Below, piece by piece: positions 7,419-15,781 of a stretch of 36,602 nucleotides of DNA. Origin of the DNA: an uncultured Selenomonadales bacterium (GTDB lineage Bacteria > Bacillota > Negativicutes > Selenomonadales > Selenomonadaceae); NCBI GenBank assembly GCA_937910665.1, contig CALEPR010000064.1, positions 1-36,602 on the forward strand, given 5' to 3'. The notes below the pieces were generated by a model. It did not search any database. It worked only from the letters and a program-made list of their open reading frames with translations, and had not been told where the DNA came from. The translations under genes and the position numbers were made by a program. How positions within the stretch are numbered: position 1 is the first letter of the stretch; each line of letters opens with the position of its first letter.

Positions 7419-8345
7419 TCACCTATTCAAAGTCAAATCTAAAAGTGCCATTCTGACTGCCACGCCGTTTTCAACTTGGTCGTGAATCGCAGAATTTTCA
7501 CAGTAAACAACGTCATTTGAAATTTCCAGTCCTTTATTTTGCGGACCTGGATGCAAAACTAAAACATCTTCCTTAGCCAAACGCAACCGATCTTCATTGA
7601 TTCCAAAAACTCTGGCATACTCCCTCGCCGAAGGAAAAAGTCCCGCCTGCTGTCTTTCAAGTTGGATACGCAAAATATTTATAACGTCGGCATTTTGAAT
7701 CGCGTCCTCGACATTGTCATAAATTTTCACGCCGTCAAATTCAAAAAATCTCGGCAACAAAGTTTTCGGCCCGACCAAACGAACTTTCATTCCCATTTTT
7801 GTCATGGCGAAAATATCTGACCGCGCAACTCTGCTGTGCAAAATATCGCCGACAATTACAACTTTCAAACCTGCCAACCGACCTTTTGCCTGTTCGATCG
7901 TGAATAAATCCAAAAGAGCTTGCGAAGGATGAGCGTGAGCTCCGTCGCCTGCGTTAATGATGACAGGTTTTACAACTTTGCTCGCGTATTCTGCAGAACC
8001 TTCCGCCCTGTGTCGAAGGATAATCGCGTCCACTCCCATCGCCTCGATCGTCCTCAAGGTGTCGCGCAAACTTTCGCCTTTTGCCATGCTGCTTGTCGAA
8101 GAATTTATATTCACAACGTCCGCGCCGAGATATTTTCCTGCAAGTTCAAATGAAGTTCTCGTCCGCGTGGAATTTTCCAAAAATAAAGTTACCATAGACC
8201 TGCCGCGAAGGTTTCCAGTTTTTTTTATGTCGCCGCGAATAATCTGTTTCATTTCCTTCGCCGCCGTGAGGACAAGTCGAATTTCTTCCGGCGAAAAATT
8301 TTCCATTCCGATGATGCTTTTTCCGTACAAAGTATTTTCTTCCAA
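7419..8345 (-). CDS. pyrB: Aspartate carbamoyltransferase catalytic subunit
   Basis: The 308-residue protein starts at TTG 8345 (MEENTLYGKSIIG) and carries the carbamoyl-phosphate-binding ENSTRTRTSFE at 57-67, plus HPSQALLDLFT and HPGPQNKGLEI. It condenses carbamoyl phosphate and aspartate, the first committed pyrimidine step. The frame is open 28 codons further up to 8429, with an ATG at 8387. Neither has a ribosome binding site, whereas AAGGGAG lies 8 nt before TTG 8345 and gives the usual length (about 305). No pyrI regulatory subunit and no obvious PyrR attenuator are seen. Confidence 0.93.
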   Translation of the reverse strand: MEENTLYGKSIIGMENFSPEEIRLVLTAAKEMKQIIRGDIKKTGNLRGRSMVTLFLENSTRTRTSFELAGKYLGADVVNINSSTSSMAKGESLRDTLRTIEAMGVDAIILRHRAEGSAEYASKVVKPVIINAGDGAHAHPSQALLDLFTIEQAKGRLAGLKVVIVGDILHSRVARSDIFAMTKMGMKVRLVGPKTLLPRFFEFDGVKIYDNVEDAIQNADVINILRIQLERQQAGLFPSAREYARVFGINEDRLRLAKEDVLVLHPGPQNKGLEISNDVVYCENSAIHDQVENGVAVRMALLDLTLNR

Positions 8346-8443
8346 AATTTTCACTCCCTTGCATTTCAAAAAAAATATTTCAGTCATTATAGAGTAAAAA
8401 TTTTTTTGCGTCAAACCTTTCAGTCGCAAGGAAAATTTAAAAA

Positions 8444-8498
8444 CTTGTATTCAAAAGTCTCAGGGATAAGGATTAGTAAAAAATTCTATTTCCTGAAG
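8444..8498. repeat. Short intergenic repeat (CTTGTATTCA plus heptad palindrome), copy 1
   Basis: CTTGTATTCAAAAGT (8444-8458) is followed by CAGGGAT-AAGGATT and, after a short loop, CTATTTC-CTGAAG. The same order (CTTGTATTCACAAGT, then a TTAGG-type arm, then CTATTTC) occurs at 18248-18349. The element sits between crcB and pyrB, both on the minus strand. The second arm pairs only imperfectly with the first. Confidence 0.55.
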
Positions 8499-8520
8499 TT
8501 GTGAAACAGTTTCTAAAAAA

Positions 8521-8880
8521 TTATCTCGCCAAAGTTAAACCTGCCGCACAAGCAAAAATTCCTGCCGCCACGCTCCCGAAAATATTCGCCGCCGCAGAAA
8601 AAATTTGTCCGTTCTGAATCAGCGTCAAAGTTTCTGCCGAGAAAGATGAAAAAGTTGTAAAACCTCCCAGAAATCCCACCGCCGCGAACAGTCGAAAATT
8701 TTCCGAACTTCTGCCAATTAAAATTCCCAAAACCAATCCCATGACAAAACTTCCGAAAATATTTGCGACAAAAGTTCCTATCGGAAATGTTCCAAATTTC
8801 CCTGCCAACGAAGTCGTGACAAAATATCTGCAAACTGCTCCGAGTCCTCCACCGAAAAATACCGGCAAAATTTTTTCCAT
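8521..8880 (-). CDS. crcB: Fluoride exporter CrcB/Fluc
   Basis: The 119-residue membrane protein with four hydrophobic segments shows the Fluc signatures GGLGAVCRY, GTFVANIFGS and GFLGGFTTFSSFSAE. Fluc channels are dual-topology dimers that let F- leave the cell. The frame extends to 8955, but GGAGG lies 8 nt before ATG 8880, which also gives the normal length. A single full-length gene implies a homodimer. No fluoride riboswitch could be recognised in the 82-nt leader. Confidence 0.93.
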   Translation of the reverse strand: MEKILPVFFGGGLGAVCRYFVTTSLAGKFGTFPIGTFVANIFGSFVMGLVLGILIGRSSENFRLFAAVGFLGGFTTFSSFSAETLTLIQNGQIFSAAANIFGSVAAGIFACAAGLTLAR

Positions 8881-8895
8881 GCGCTCAACCTCCGC

Positions 8896-8929
8896 AAAAA
8901 AAATCACGCAGAACTTTTTCAATTCTGCG
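8896..8929 (-). terminator. Rho-independent terminator after the clpX-like gene
   Basis: On the minus strand CGCAGAA (8929-8923) pairs with TTCTGCG (8913-8907), followed by TGA and a run of T (8903-8896). It separates the clpX-like gene from crcB, and read-through could still feed crcB. Confidence 0.7.
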
Positions 8930-8962
8930 CGACAAATTTTTTTTACACTTAACACTTATTCT

Positions 8963-10288
8963 TTAAACCACTTGCTTTTCAAAATCTAAATCTTTGCCTT
9001 CAGAAATTTCCAATTCAATAATTTTCGGTTCCGTGCCTTCCTCGATACATTCTTTTGTCACGATGACTTTTCGCGGCGCATCGGATTTTGGAAGTTCAAA
9101 CATAACGTCAAGCATAACGTCCTCGATAATTCCTTTGAGCGAACGTGCTCCGGTTTTTCTTTCGATAGCTTTGGCGGCGACGGCGAGGAGAGCTTCCTCC
9201 TCAAATTCCAAATCGACATTATCCATCGCCAAAAGTTTTTGATACTGTTTGACAGGCGCATTTTTCGGCTCGGTCAAAATTCTCAGCAGTGCATGTTCGT
9301 CCAAAGTTTCCAGAGTGCAAATGACAGGAAGACGACCAATAATTTCAGGAATAATTCCATACTTCATTAAATCTTCGGGACGAACTTGGTGAATCAGTTC
9401 GTTAAATCTTTCGTTGTCATCTTTTTCGGAAACAACCTCTGCGCCGAAACCGATATTGCTGTCGCCTTTTTTAATTCTCTGCGCGATAATTTTATCAATG
9501 CCGACAAATGCGCCGCCGACGATGAATAAAATATTTTTCGTGTCGACTTTGATTGTTGGAGCTTCGGGATGTTTTCTCTGACCTCTCGCCACAAATTCGA
9601 CAACGCTGCCTTCCAACATTTTCAAAAGTCCTTGCTGAACTCCTTCGTGTCCCGGGTCGGCGGTGATAGAATTATTTTCTCCGGACTTGCGAGCAATTTT
9701 GTCGAACTCATCAAGATAAATTATTCCGTGCTCGGTTTGCTCGACATTTTGTCCGGCGGCGTAATAAAGATTTCTGACTGCAACTTCCACGTCCGAGCCA
9801 ACAAAACCGGCCTCAGTCAAACTTGATGCGTCCGTCACCGCGAAAGGTATTCCCAATCTCTTTGCAAGATGACTGAGCAGAGCAGTTTTTCCACAACCTG
9901 TCGGACCGAGAATAATTACATTGGATTTGTCAATTTCTTCGTCGCCGCCAATGTTTTCCAAATCATATTTCATTCGCTTGTAGTGATTGTAAGCCGCGAC
10001 CGACAAAATTTTTTTCGCCCGCTCCTGTTGAATAATAAATTCGTCCAGATATTCTTTGATAATGTGCGGCTTGTTATTCTCCAGAAGTTCATCCAACTTG
10101 TTCGCGAAAGTTTTTTTTCCGCGCCGCATAACTTTATTTTCATTGTCCTCAACAAACCTGTTCAATTCTTTAATGCAATGTTTGCAAACTCCAAAACCTG
10201 AATTCGGATCTAAAATCGGCATATCAAATTGATTTTGAACTTGGACTCTTCGTCCGCAAACGCTACAATGAAAAGTTCCCTGTATCAT
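8963..10288 (-). CDS. clpX: ClpX-like AAA+ unfoldase with a divergent zinc-binding N-terminus
   Basis: The 441-residue AAA+ protein has Walker A GPTGCGKT (128-135), pore loop GFVG (161-164; usually GYVG), Walker B LDEFDK (192-197), an RKH loop (GQRKHP) and the ClpP-docking IGF loop (279-281). It should unfold proteins and pass them to ClpP. The N-terminal zinc site is unusual: C8/C11 and C35/C38 are 23 residues apart rather than the usual 18 or so, and the sequence between differs from standard ClpX. No clpP or tig is adjacent. It could be the sole ClpX or a second, specialised copy. ATG 10288 has AAGGAGT upstream. Confidence 0.85.
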   Translation of the reverse strand: MIQGTFHCSVCGRRVQVQNQFDMPILDPNSGFGVCKHCIKELNRFVEDNENKVMRRGKKTFANKLDELLENNKPHIIKEYLDEFIIQQERAKKILSVAAYNHYKRMKYDLENIGGDEEIDKSNVIILGPTGCGKTALLSHLAKRLGIPFAVTDASSLTEAGFVGSDVEVAVRNLYYAAGQNVEQTEHGIIYLDEFDKIARKSGENNSITADPGHEGVQQGLLKMLEGSVVEFVARGQRKHPEAPTIKVDTKNILFIVGGAFVGIDKIIAQRIKKGDSNIGFGAEVVSEKDDNERFNELIHQVRPEDLMKYGIIPEIIGRLPVICTLETLDEHALLRILTEPKNAPVKQYQKLLAMDNVDLEFEEEALLAVAAKAIERKTGARSLKGIIEDVMLDVMFELPKSDAPRKVIVTKECIEEGTEPKIIELEISEGKDLDFEKQVV

Positions 10289-10322
10289 TTTATAATTTAC
10301 TCCTTCGCTTTCAAATAAAATC

Positions 10323-10351
10323 TTGCAATAAAAATTAGCAAAGTGTATAAT
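10323..10351 (+). promoter_or_regulatory. Sigma70-type promoter of rpmE
   Basis: TTGCAA (10323-10328), a 17-bp spacer and TATAAT (10346-10351). The -10 lies inside the 13-bp palindrome GTGTATAATACAC (10343-10355) and overlaps the -10 of the opposing promoter. Confidence 0.7.
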
Positions 10352-10376
10352 ACACCTTACGTTGTTGCAGCGTCAA
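10347..10376 (-). promoter_or_regulatory. Sigma70-type promoter of the clpX-like gene
   Basis: On the minus strand TTGACG (10376-10371), an 18-bp spacer and TATTAT (10352-10347). It is back-to-back with the rpmE promoter and shares the palindromic -10 region, so one bound protein could affect both. Confidence 0.55.
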
Positions 10377-10422
10377 ATTTTTTTAATCGCGTTGCAAAAA
10401 ATTTTATCGGGAGGTCAGTAAG

Positions 10423-10623
10423 TTGAGAGAAAAAATTCATCCAAAATATTTTGAAGCGACTGTGACTTGCGGTTGTGGAAATACTTTCAAGACAGGTTCG
10501 ACAAAACAGGAACTGCGCATCGACGTTTGCTCCAAATGTCACCCTTTCTTTACAGGTCGTCAGCGCGATGTAAAAGCCGGCGGCAGAATTGAAAAGTTCA
10601 ACAAGCGTTACAAAAAAAGCTAA
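10423..10623 (+). CDS. rpmE: 50S ribosomal protein L31 (zinc-binding form)
   Basis: The 66-residue L31 has the zinc ligands of the C+ type (CGC at 16-18 and CSKC at 36-39) and the conserved HPFFTG motif. The start is TTG at 10423, 7 nt after GGGAGGT. It is monocistronic, with its own promoter and terminator. The zinc-free paralogue used in zinc starvation is not in the window. Confidence 0.97.
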   Translation: MREKIHPKYFEATVTCGCGNTFKTGSTKQELRIDVCSKCHPFFTGRQRDVKAGGRIEKFNKRYKKS

Positions 10624-10637
10624 AATTTCTTTTCAAA

Positions 10638-10682
10638 AAAAATTCCCCTTTCAGGTTTCAAAACTTGCAAGGGATTTTTTTT
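10638..10682. terminator. Bidirectional terminator between rpmE and murB
   Basis: CCCTT (10646-10650) pairs with AAGGG (10669-10673), extended by an inner AGGTTT/AAACTT stem and flanked by an A-run on the left and T8 on the right. It can serve rpmE on plus and murB on minus, which converge here. Confidence 0.7.
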
Positions 10683-10697
10683 ATTTCCAAAAAAAAT

Positions 10698-11615
10698 TTA
10701 TTCTCCAATGATTCTGACTTCCGGAGTCAAAGTCACCCCGTGAGCTTCCTTGACGCGGCGTTTCACTTCCTCAATTAAATTCAAAACGTCTGCCGCCGTC
10801 GCTCCACCAACATTCACGACAAAACCTGCATGCTTTTCCGAAACCATCGCGCCGCCAATTTTTAAACCTTTCAAGCCTGTTTTGTCGATTAAAGTTCCTG
10901 CGAAATAACCTTTCGGTCTTTTGAAAGTACTTCCCGCGCTCGGAAGTTCCAACGGCTGTTTACTTTCTCTGCGCTCGGTGAAGTCAGACATTTTATTTTT
11001 AATTTCTTCGCACTCGCCGCGATTTAATTTTAATTCTACTTCGCAAATCGCACATCCATTAGTTTGAAAAATACTTTGCCTGTAACCTAAATCCAATTTA
11101 TCTGCGCCGAAGTCCAAAAGTTCTCCTGCGCGATTAACTGCCTTGACGTTGTGGACAATATTTTTCATCTCGCCGTCATAAGCTCCGGCATTCATAAAAA
11201 CTGCGCCGCCTATTGAGCCGGGAATACCTACTGCAAATTCCATTCCGCAAAGTGAATTTTCCGCCGCGAAGTTTGAAACATCTTTCAACTTCGCTCCTGC
11301 ACCTGCGATAATATTTCCGTCCTCCAATCGAATCCCGCCGAAAAATTTGTCGATAAACTTTATCACAACTCCGCGAACTCCGTTATCCAAAACTAAAACG
11401 TTGGAACCGTTTCCCAAAACTGTGCAGGGAATTTGAAATTTATTTGCCAATTTGAAAACGCTTGCGACTTCGAGCGGCGTTGAAGGAAAAATTAAAACGT
11501 CAGCCGCGCCGCCGATTTTAAAAGTTGTATGTTCATTCATTGGCGCATGAAAAATAAATTGCCTTCGCGTCAAAAAACTTGAAAGTTCTTTTCCAAATGA
11601 TTCTTCCCAATCCAT
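10698..11615 (-). CDS. murB: UDP-N-acetylenolpyruvoylglucosamine reductase
   Basis: The 305-residue FAD enzyme is of the short, Gram-positive-type MurB length. It shows the FAD-binding LGNGSNVLV and GIPGSIGGAVFMNAGAYDGE segments, the YRQSIFQ motif, the catalytic-serine SAGSTFKRP and the C-terminal TPEVRIIG glutamate. It reduces UDP-GlcNAc-enolpyruvate to UDP-MurNAc in the cytoplasm. ATG 11615 is preceded by GGAGGAG about 12 nt upstream. It stands alone, apart from other mur genes. Confidence 0.97.
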   Translation of the reverse strand: MDWEESFGKELSSFLTRRQFIFHAPMNEHTTFKIGGAADVLIFPSTPLEVASVFKLANKFQIPCTVLGNGSNVLVLDNGVRGVVIKFIDKFFGGIRLEDGNIIAGAGAKLKDVSNFAAENSLCGMEFAVGIPGSIGGAVFMNAGAYDGEMKNIVHNVKAVNRAGELLDFGADKLDLGYRQSIFQTNGCAICEVELKLNRGECEEIKNKMSDFTERRESKQPLELPSAGSTFKRPKGYFAGTLIDKTGLKGLKIGGAMVSEKHAGFVVNVGGATAADVLNLIEEVKRRVKEAHGVTLTPEVRIIGE

Positions 11616-11953
11616 CAGAAAAAAATCTCCTCCTACTGTATGTAATAAATCAAAAATTTTATCTTGTCGGTGATGATTTTACAAAAGCTCCTCTATTGAT
11701 AAATTATTTTACTATCAGCATCACAGTAAATTCAAATCAAAAAAAAACCAAAACTTTCCGTTTCCAAGCTGCTTATTCTACCAATGTCACAATTCCCCTG
11801 CAAGAAAATCATCAACAGACACATAAACGTTTCATAAATTTCAGGCAAGAATAAAATCAAGCAAAAGTTTGTTTTTGAGAAGGCAAGACAAAATATTTTC
11901 AAAAAAATTCGGCGAAAACCGAACTACTTCCAAAAAATATTAGTTGAAGAAAA
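11616..11953. other. Intergenic region upstream of murB, no gene seen
   Basis: The 338 bp carry the murB leader and ribosome binding site (about 11625-11632) and, at the far end, the IMP cyclohydrolase terminator. A long open frame on plus has no ribosome binding site and low-complexity content, so I do not call it. No confident promoter was picked. Confidence 0.5.
11901..11923 (-). terminator. Rho-independent terminator of the IMP cyclohydrolase gene
   Basis: On the minus strand TTCGG (11923-11919), a 6-nt loop, CCGAA (11912-11908) and a run of seven T. Confidence 0.7.
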
Positions 11954-12547
11954 TTATTTTTTTGAAAGATAGTCAGCAATCATTAAATCATAGTCGGCAG
12001 TGTGAGCGAAAGCCTCTGCCGCCAACTTTTTGCGCGTGTCGTAATCAACGCCGCCATTTTCGGCGATCATTTTTGCAATTTCTTCGTAGCTGTCGGGATT
12101 CGTCACGACGGTTACAAATTTAAAATTTTTTGCCGCCGCACGAATCATCGCCGGACCTCCAATGTCAATATTTTCGACTGCCTCTGCCAGCGTGACATTT
12201 TCTTTGCGAATTGTTGCCTTGAAAGGATATAAATTCACGACGACTAAATCAATCGGCTGAATATTATTTTCTTGCATCTGTTTGACGTGTTCGGGATTGT
12301 CGCGGACAGCCAAAATTCCTCCGTGAATTTTCGGATTCAAAGTTTTTACTCTGCCGTCCATAATTTCAGGAAAACCTGTAACGTCGCTGACATAAGTCAC
12401 AGGAATACCGGCGGCGCGAATTGCCTTCATTGTTCCGCCTGTCGAAATAATTTCAATTCCGCACTTACTTAAAGATTTTGCGAAATCCACTGCGCCGAGT
12501 TTGTTCGACACGCTGATCAAAGCGCGATTAATTTTAATGTCCGTCAT
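11954..12547 (-). CDS. purH: Stand-alone IMP cyclohydrolase (N-terminal domain of PurH only)
   Basis: The 197 residues correspond to the MGS-like IMP cyclohydrolase half of PurH: RALISVSNKLG, the STGGTMKAI loop, VKTLNPKIHGGIL, LVVVNLYPF and NIDIGGPAMIRAAAKN. It closes FAICAR to IMP, the last step of purine synthesis. Usual bifunctional PurH is about 510 residues, and the C-terminal AICAR transformylase domain is absent. The frame ends cleanly after the AFAHTADYD helix and is followed by a terminator, so this is a real short gene rather than a frameshift. The formyl transfer must be encoded elsewhere. ATG start with AGAAGGAAG upstream. Confidence 0.9.
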   Translation of the reverse strand: MTDIKINRALISVSNKLGAVDFAKSLSKCGIEIISTGGTMKAIRAAGIPVTYVSDVTGFPEIMDGRVKTLNPKIHGGILAVRDNPEHVKQMQENNIQPIDLVVVNLYPFKATIRKENVTLAEAVENIDIGGPAMIRAAAKNFKFVTVVTNPDSYEEIAKMIAENGGVDYDTRKKLAAEAFAHTADYDLMIADYLSKK

Positions 12548-12623
12548 CTTCCTTCTACCTCAACTTTCAAAAAATATTTTCAAAATTTATTTGCTGAAAA
12601 AATTTTCGTCGCTGAAAGTTTAC

Positions 12624-12652
12624 AAAAAAATTTCCACCCTTTCAAGTGGAAA
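12624..12652 (-). terminator. Rho-independent terminator of the secreted-protein gene
   Basis: On the minus strand TTTCCAC (12652-12646), an 8-nt loop, GTGGAAA (12637-12631) and seven T (12630-12624). It isolates the secreted-protein gene from the downstream IMP cyclohydrolase. Confidence 0.8.
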
Positions 12653-12668
12653 AAATTTTATCTTTCAA

Positions 12669-13619
12669 TTATCTTTTTGTCGATGCAATTTTCTGAACCA
12701 AGTCGGCGAAAACATTTGCATTATTTTTTGCGGAAGATGCGCCTTCAGGTTGAGAAGGTTGATCCTCGCCGGTCAAGCCGTTGTAAGTTGCTACAAAATG
12801 CAATTCGCTGTAGTAACCGAGAACTTCATAAAAAGCTCTGTCACCTTGCGACAAAATAATTTCTCCGTTCGCCGCATCATTCAAATAATCTTTTCCGTAA
12901 GCCTGAACAAGTTTTGTAAAATCAATGTTCGCAGAAATTGTTTGCCAATTATGTTTGTTGACTGTCCAAGCGCAAATTAAATCTGTATTTTGAAGTGCGT
13001 CGGCAAGGTGGTCGATAAAACTTTTTTGCTCAACTTTTTCTGTCTGCGAAAGTTTTTCAATATTTGCGTCGTTGTATGTGTGCAAAAGTTCCGCAAGTTT
13101 TTTTCCGTCCAAAGAAATATTCATAATCCTTTGATCGGCATCGTCCTTCAGGACTTCGACAGATTTTATCGCCGACATATTTTGTTGCAAAATATTTATG
13201 TCTGTAGTTTTTATTGCGTTGGCAACTCCGACAGGAATTGCGGGCAAATTAAATTTGCTCCAACTTCCGTTTCTTCGGACAAACATTGTCATAATTTCTC
13301 CGTCCTGTGCGACGTAGAAAGGAATATTTTCAGAAATAATTTGATTGTCGGCAGGATTGGTGAACTCCCAATTTATTTGCCCGGTCATTTGAGTGGTTGC
13401 GTCGCGCAAAATAAAAGCGCGGCTGTTCAGTTCGGCGCGGTAACTCGGCCCGAAAAAATCTGCGTTGACACCGAAAGCGCGATTGTTTATGACTTCTGCC
13501 AAGTAAGCCTCTTTAAAAGCTGTCAAACCGTCTGCCGCATAAGTTACAAGAGAATTTCCTCCACCGAAAATAAATCCTCCGACTAAAATTGTCGCCAAAA
13601 TTTTTTTCTTCAAATTCAT
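12669..13619 (-). CDS. Secreted protein of unknown function
   Basis: The 316-residue protein has a clear Sec signal peptide (MNLKKKILATILVGGFIF onward, cleavage likely after VTYA). No lipobox cysteine is present, so it should be a soluble periplasmic or exported protein. The mature part is about 285 residues with alternating beta-like and helical stretches, no recognisable domain and few cysteines. The tail (QPSQPEGASSAKNN) is a flexible linker before a short helix. The frame is open to 13748, but GGAGGAG stands just before ATG 13619 and the signal peptide begins there. It is monocistronic, divergent from ligA. Family not recognised. Confidence 0.8.
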   Translation of the reverse strand: MNLKKKILATILVGGFIFGGGNSLVTYAADGLTAFKEAYLAEVINNRAFGVNADFFGPSYRAELNSRAFILRDATTQMTGQINWEFTNPADNQIISENIPFYVAQDGEIMTMFVRRNGSWSKFNLPAIPVGVANAIKTTDINILQQNMSAIKSVEVLKDDADQRIMNISLDGKKLAELLHTYNDANIEKLSQTEKVEQKSFIDHLADALQNTDLICAWTVNKHNWQTISANIDFTKLVQAYGKDYLNDAANGEIILSQGDRAFYEVLGYYSELHFVATYNGLTGEDQPSQPEGASSAKNNANVFADLVQKIASTKR

Positions 13620-13768
13620 AATTCGCTCCTCCAATTTTTTTAGCTGGATTGAATTGTAAAATTTTTTTATGAAATTTCTGTGTAAAGACAGGATAAAATT
13701 TATCAAATTTTTTGCAGGAAAATTTTTTGGCGCGGTGAAAAGTTTCAAAAAAATTTTTGGAGGTTTTT

Positions 13769-15763
13769 ATGGACGTTGCTGAAGTTAAAGCGGAGTTGAA
13801 AAAACTTCGCGCGGAAATAAAATATCACAACAAAAAATATTATGATGACGATGCGCCGGAAATTTCAGATTTTGAATATGATAATTTGATGAATCGACTC
13901 AAAGAAATTGAAAAAAATTTTCCGGAGTTCATCACGGCTACTTCGCCAACTCAAACTGTTGGAGGAAGCGCAAAAAGAACCGCAGGAAAATTAGTCGCAC
14001 ACGATGTTCCCATGCTTTCCCTGCAAGATGTTTTTTCAAAAGATGACGTTGAAAATTTCGTCGAAGATATTTTAAAAATTTTTCCAGACGCTGAATTTGT
14101 CGTGGAGGAAAAAATTGACGGCTTGAGTTTGGCTTTGAAATATCGCGATGGAAATCTTTTTCAGGCAATTACTCGCGGCGACGGTTCTATCGGCGAGGAC
14201 GTGACAGAAAATGCAAAAGTTATCGGCGACGTTGTTCAAAATTTAGTTGACGCGCCAAAATATTTTGAAATTCGCGGCGAAGTTTACATGACTAAAAAAA
14301 ATTTTGACAAAGTTAATCGGCGGCAAGAAATGCTTGGCTTGAAAATTTTTGCGAATCCCAGAAACTGTGCGGCGGGAACTTTACGCCAACTCGACAGCAG
14401 AATTGTCGCGGAAAGAAATTTGTCGATGTTTGTTTTTAATTTGCAGAAAGTCGAGGGCGAAAAAATTTTGTCGCACACTGACGCATATGAATTTATGAAA
14501 AAAAATTGCATCAAAATTATTCGCGCCTACGAAGTTTGCAAAAATTTTTCAGAAGTTTGGCGGGCGATTGAAAAAATTGCCGAACGTCGCGAAAATTTGG
14601 AATATGACATTGACGGCGCAGTCGTGAAGGTAAATAATTTTTCCGACAGAGAAAAACTCGGCGCAACTTCAAAATTTCCGCGCTGGGCAGTCGCTTACAA
14701 ATATCCTCCGGAAGAAAAGGAAACAATTTTGCGGAAAATTGAACTCAGCGTCGGGCGCACGGGGCGAATTACTCCGACAGCAATTTTTGACGCAATTTTT
14801 CTGAACGGCACAAAAGTTGAACGCGCAACTTTGCACAACGAAGATTTTATAAAAAGTTTGGACATAAGAATCGGCGACACGATTAAAGTTTACAAGAGCG
14901 GCGAAATTATTCCAAAAGTTCGCGGCGTGGTTCGTCGTGGAGAAAATTCTGTTGAATTTAATTTTCCTGAAAATTGTCCTGTGTGCGGACACAAAATTAT
15001 TCGCGAAAAAAATTCTGCGGACTTTCGTTGCACTAATCCGAATTGCGCGGCGCAGATTGAAAATCATTTGTTGAATTTTTGCAGCAGAAACGCGATGGAT
15101 ATAAAAGGCTTGGGAGAAACTTCCATTCCCAAATTGATTGAAGAAAATTTTATAAAAAATATTGCCGACATTTACAAGCTGAAAAATTTTCGCGCAGAGT
15201 TGATTGAGAAAAAAATTTTCGGACGCGAAAAGGCGACGGAAAATATTTTGTCGGCGATTGAGGAGAGCAAAAAAAATAATCCCGCGAAACTTTTGACAGG
15301 GCTGGGAATTTTTGGCGTGGGGAGTGCGGCGGCGAAAGATTTAATAAAAAATTTCGGCGGCATTGAGGAAATTTCGGTTGCGAGCGTGGAAGATTTAGAA
15401 AAAGTTTCGGACATCGGCGAAGTCACCGCGAAAAATATTTTTGAATTTTTTTCGGACGCAGAGAATAAAAAAATTTTGGCAGAGCTGAAAAATTTAGGTT
15501 TGAATTTAAAATCTGAAGTTGTCGAAATTGAATCGAAACTTTCGGGAAAAATTTTTGTCTTAACAGGCAGGTTAGAAAAATTTACTCGCGACGAGGCGAC
15601 AAAAAAAATTGAGGAACTTGGCGGCGCAGTGAAAAATTCCGTCAGCAAGAAAACAGATTTTTTGGTGGCAGGAGAGGACGCAGGAAGCAAATTGACAAAG
15701 GCGCAGGAACTTGGAATAAAAATTTTGTCGGAATCGGATTTTGAAAATTTGCTCGCGCAGTAA
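13769..15763 (+). CDS. ligA: NAD-dependent DNA ligase LigA
   Basis: The 664-residue ligase contains an N-terminal YYDDDAPEISDFEYD NAD-binding region, adenylated lysine K115 in EEKIDG (115-118), the OB-fold, a four-cysteine zinc finger (CPVCGH...CTNPNCAAQ), helix-hairpin-helix repeats and a C-terminal BRCT domain (SGKIFVLTGRLEKFTRDEA). It seals nicks in replication and repair. The frame is open from TTG 13757, but that codon precedes the ribosome binding site GGAGG (13759-13763), so ATG 13769 is the start. The family size is matched and no defect is visible. Confidence 0.97.
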   Translation: MDVAEVKAELKKLRAEIKYHNKKYYDDDAPEISDFEYDNLMNRLKEIEKNFPEFITATSPTQTVGGSAKRTAGKLVAHDVPMLSLQDVFSKDDVENFVEDILKIFPDAEFVVEEKIDGLSLALKYRDGNLFQAITRGDGSIGEDVTENAKVIGDVVQNLVDAPKYFEIRGEVYMTKKNFDKVNRRQEMLGLKIFANPRNCAAGTLRQLDSRIVAERNLSMFVFNLQKVEGEKILSHTDAYEFMKKNCIKIIRAYEVCKNFSEVWRAIEKIAERRENLEYDIDGAVVKVNNFSDREKLGATSKFPRWAVAYKYPPEEKETILRKIELSVGRTGRITPTAIFDAIFLNGTKVERATLHNEDFIKSLDIRIGDTIKVYKSGEIIPKVRGVVRRGENSVEFNFPENCPVCGHKIIREKNSADFRCTNPNCAAQIENHLLNFCSRNAMDIKGLGETSIPKLIEENFIKNIADIYKLKNFRAELIEKKIFGREKATENILSAIEESKKNNPAKLLTGLGIFGVGSAAAKDLIKNFGGIEEISVASVEDLEKVSDIGEVTAKNIFEFFSDAENKKILAELKNLGLNLKSEVVEIESKLSGKIFVLTGRLEKFTRDEATKKIEELGGAVKNSVSKKTDFLVAGEDAGSKLTKAQELGIKILSESDFENLLAQ

Positions 15764-15781
15764 AAAAATTTTTCCAAACTG

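Noticed and set aside
8346..8429. Longer N-terminus for PyrB (starts at 8429 or 8387)
   Set aside because: Neither start has a ribosome binding site; AAGGGAG is placed for TTG 8345, which gives the normal family length.
8881..8962. Fluoride riboswitch upstream of crcB
   Set aside because: Only a terminator-type hairpin and a ribosome binding site could be seen in the 82 nt; the conserved riboswitch core was not found.
11579..11854. 91-codon plus-strand frame upstream of murB
   Set aside because: Starts inside murB, has no ribosome binding site, and its translation looks like noncoding sequence.
13757..13768. TTG 13757 as ligA start
   Set aside because: The codon overlaps the ribosome binding site itself; ATG 13769 is correctly spaced.
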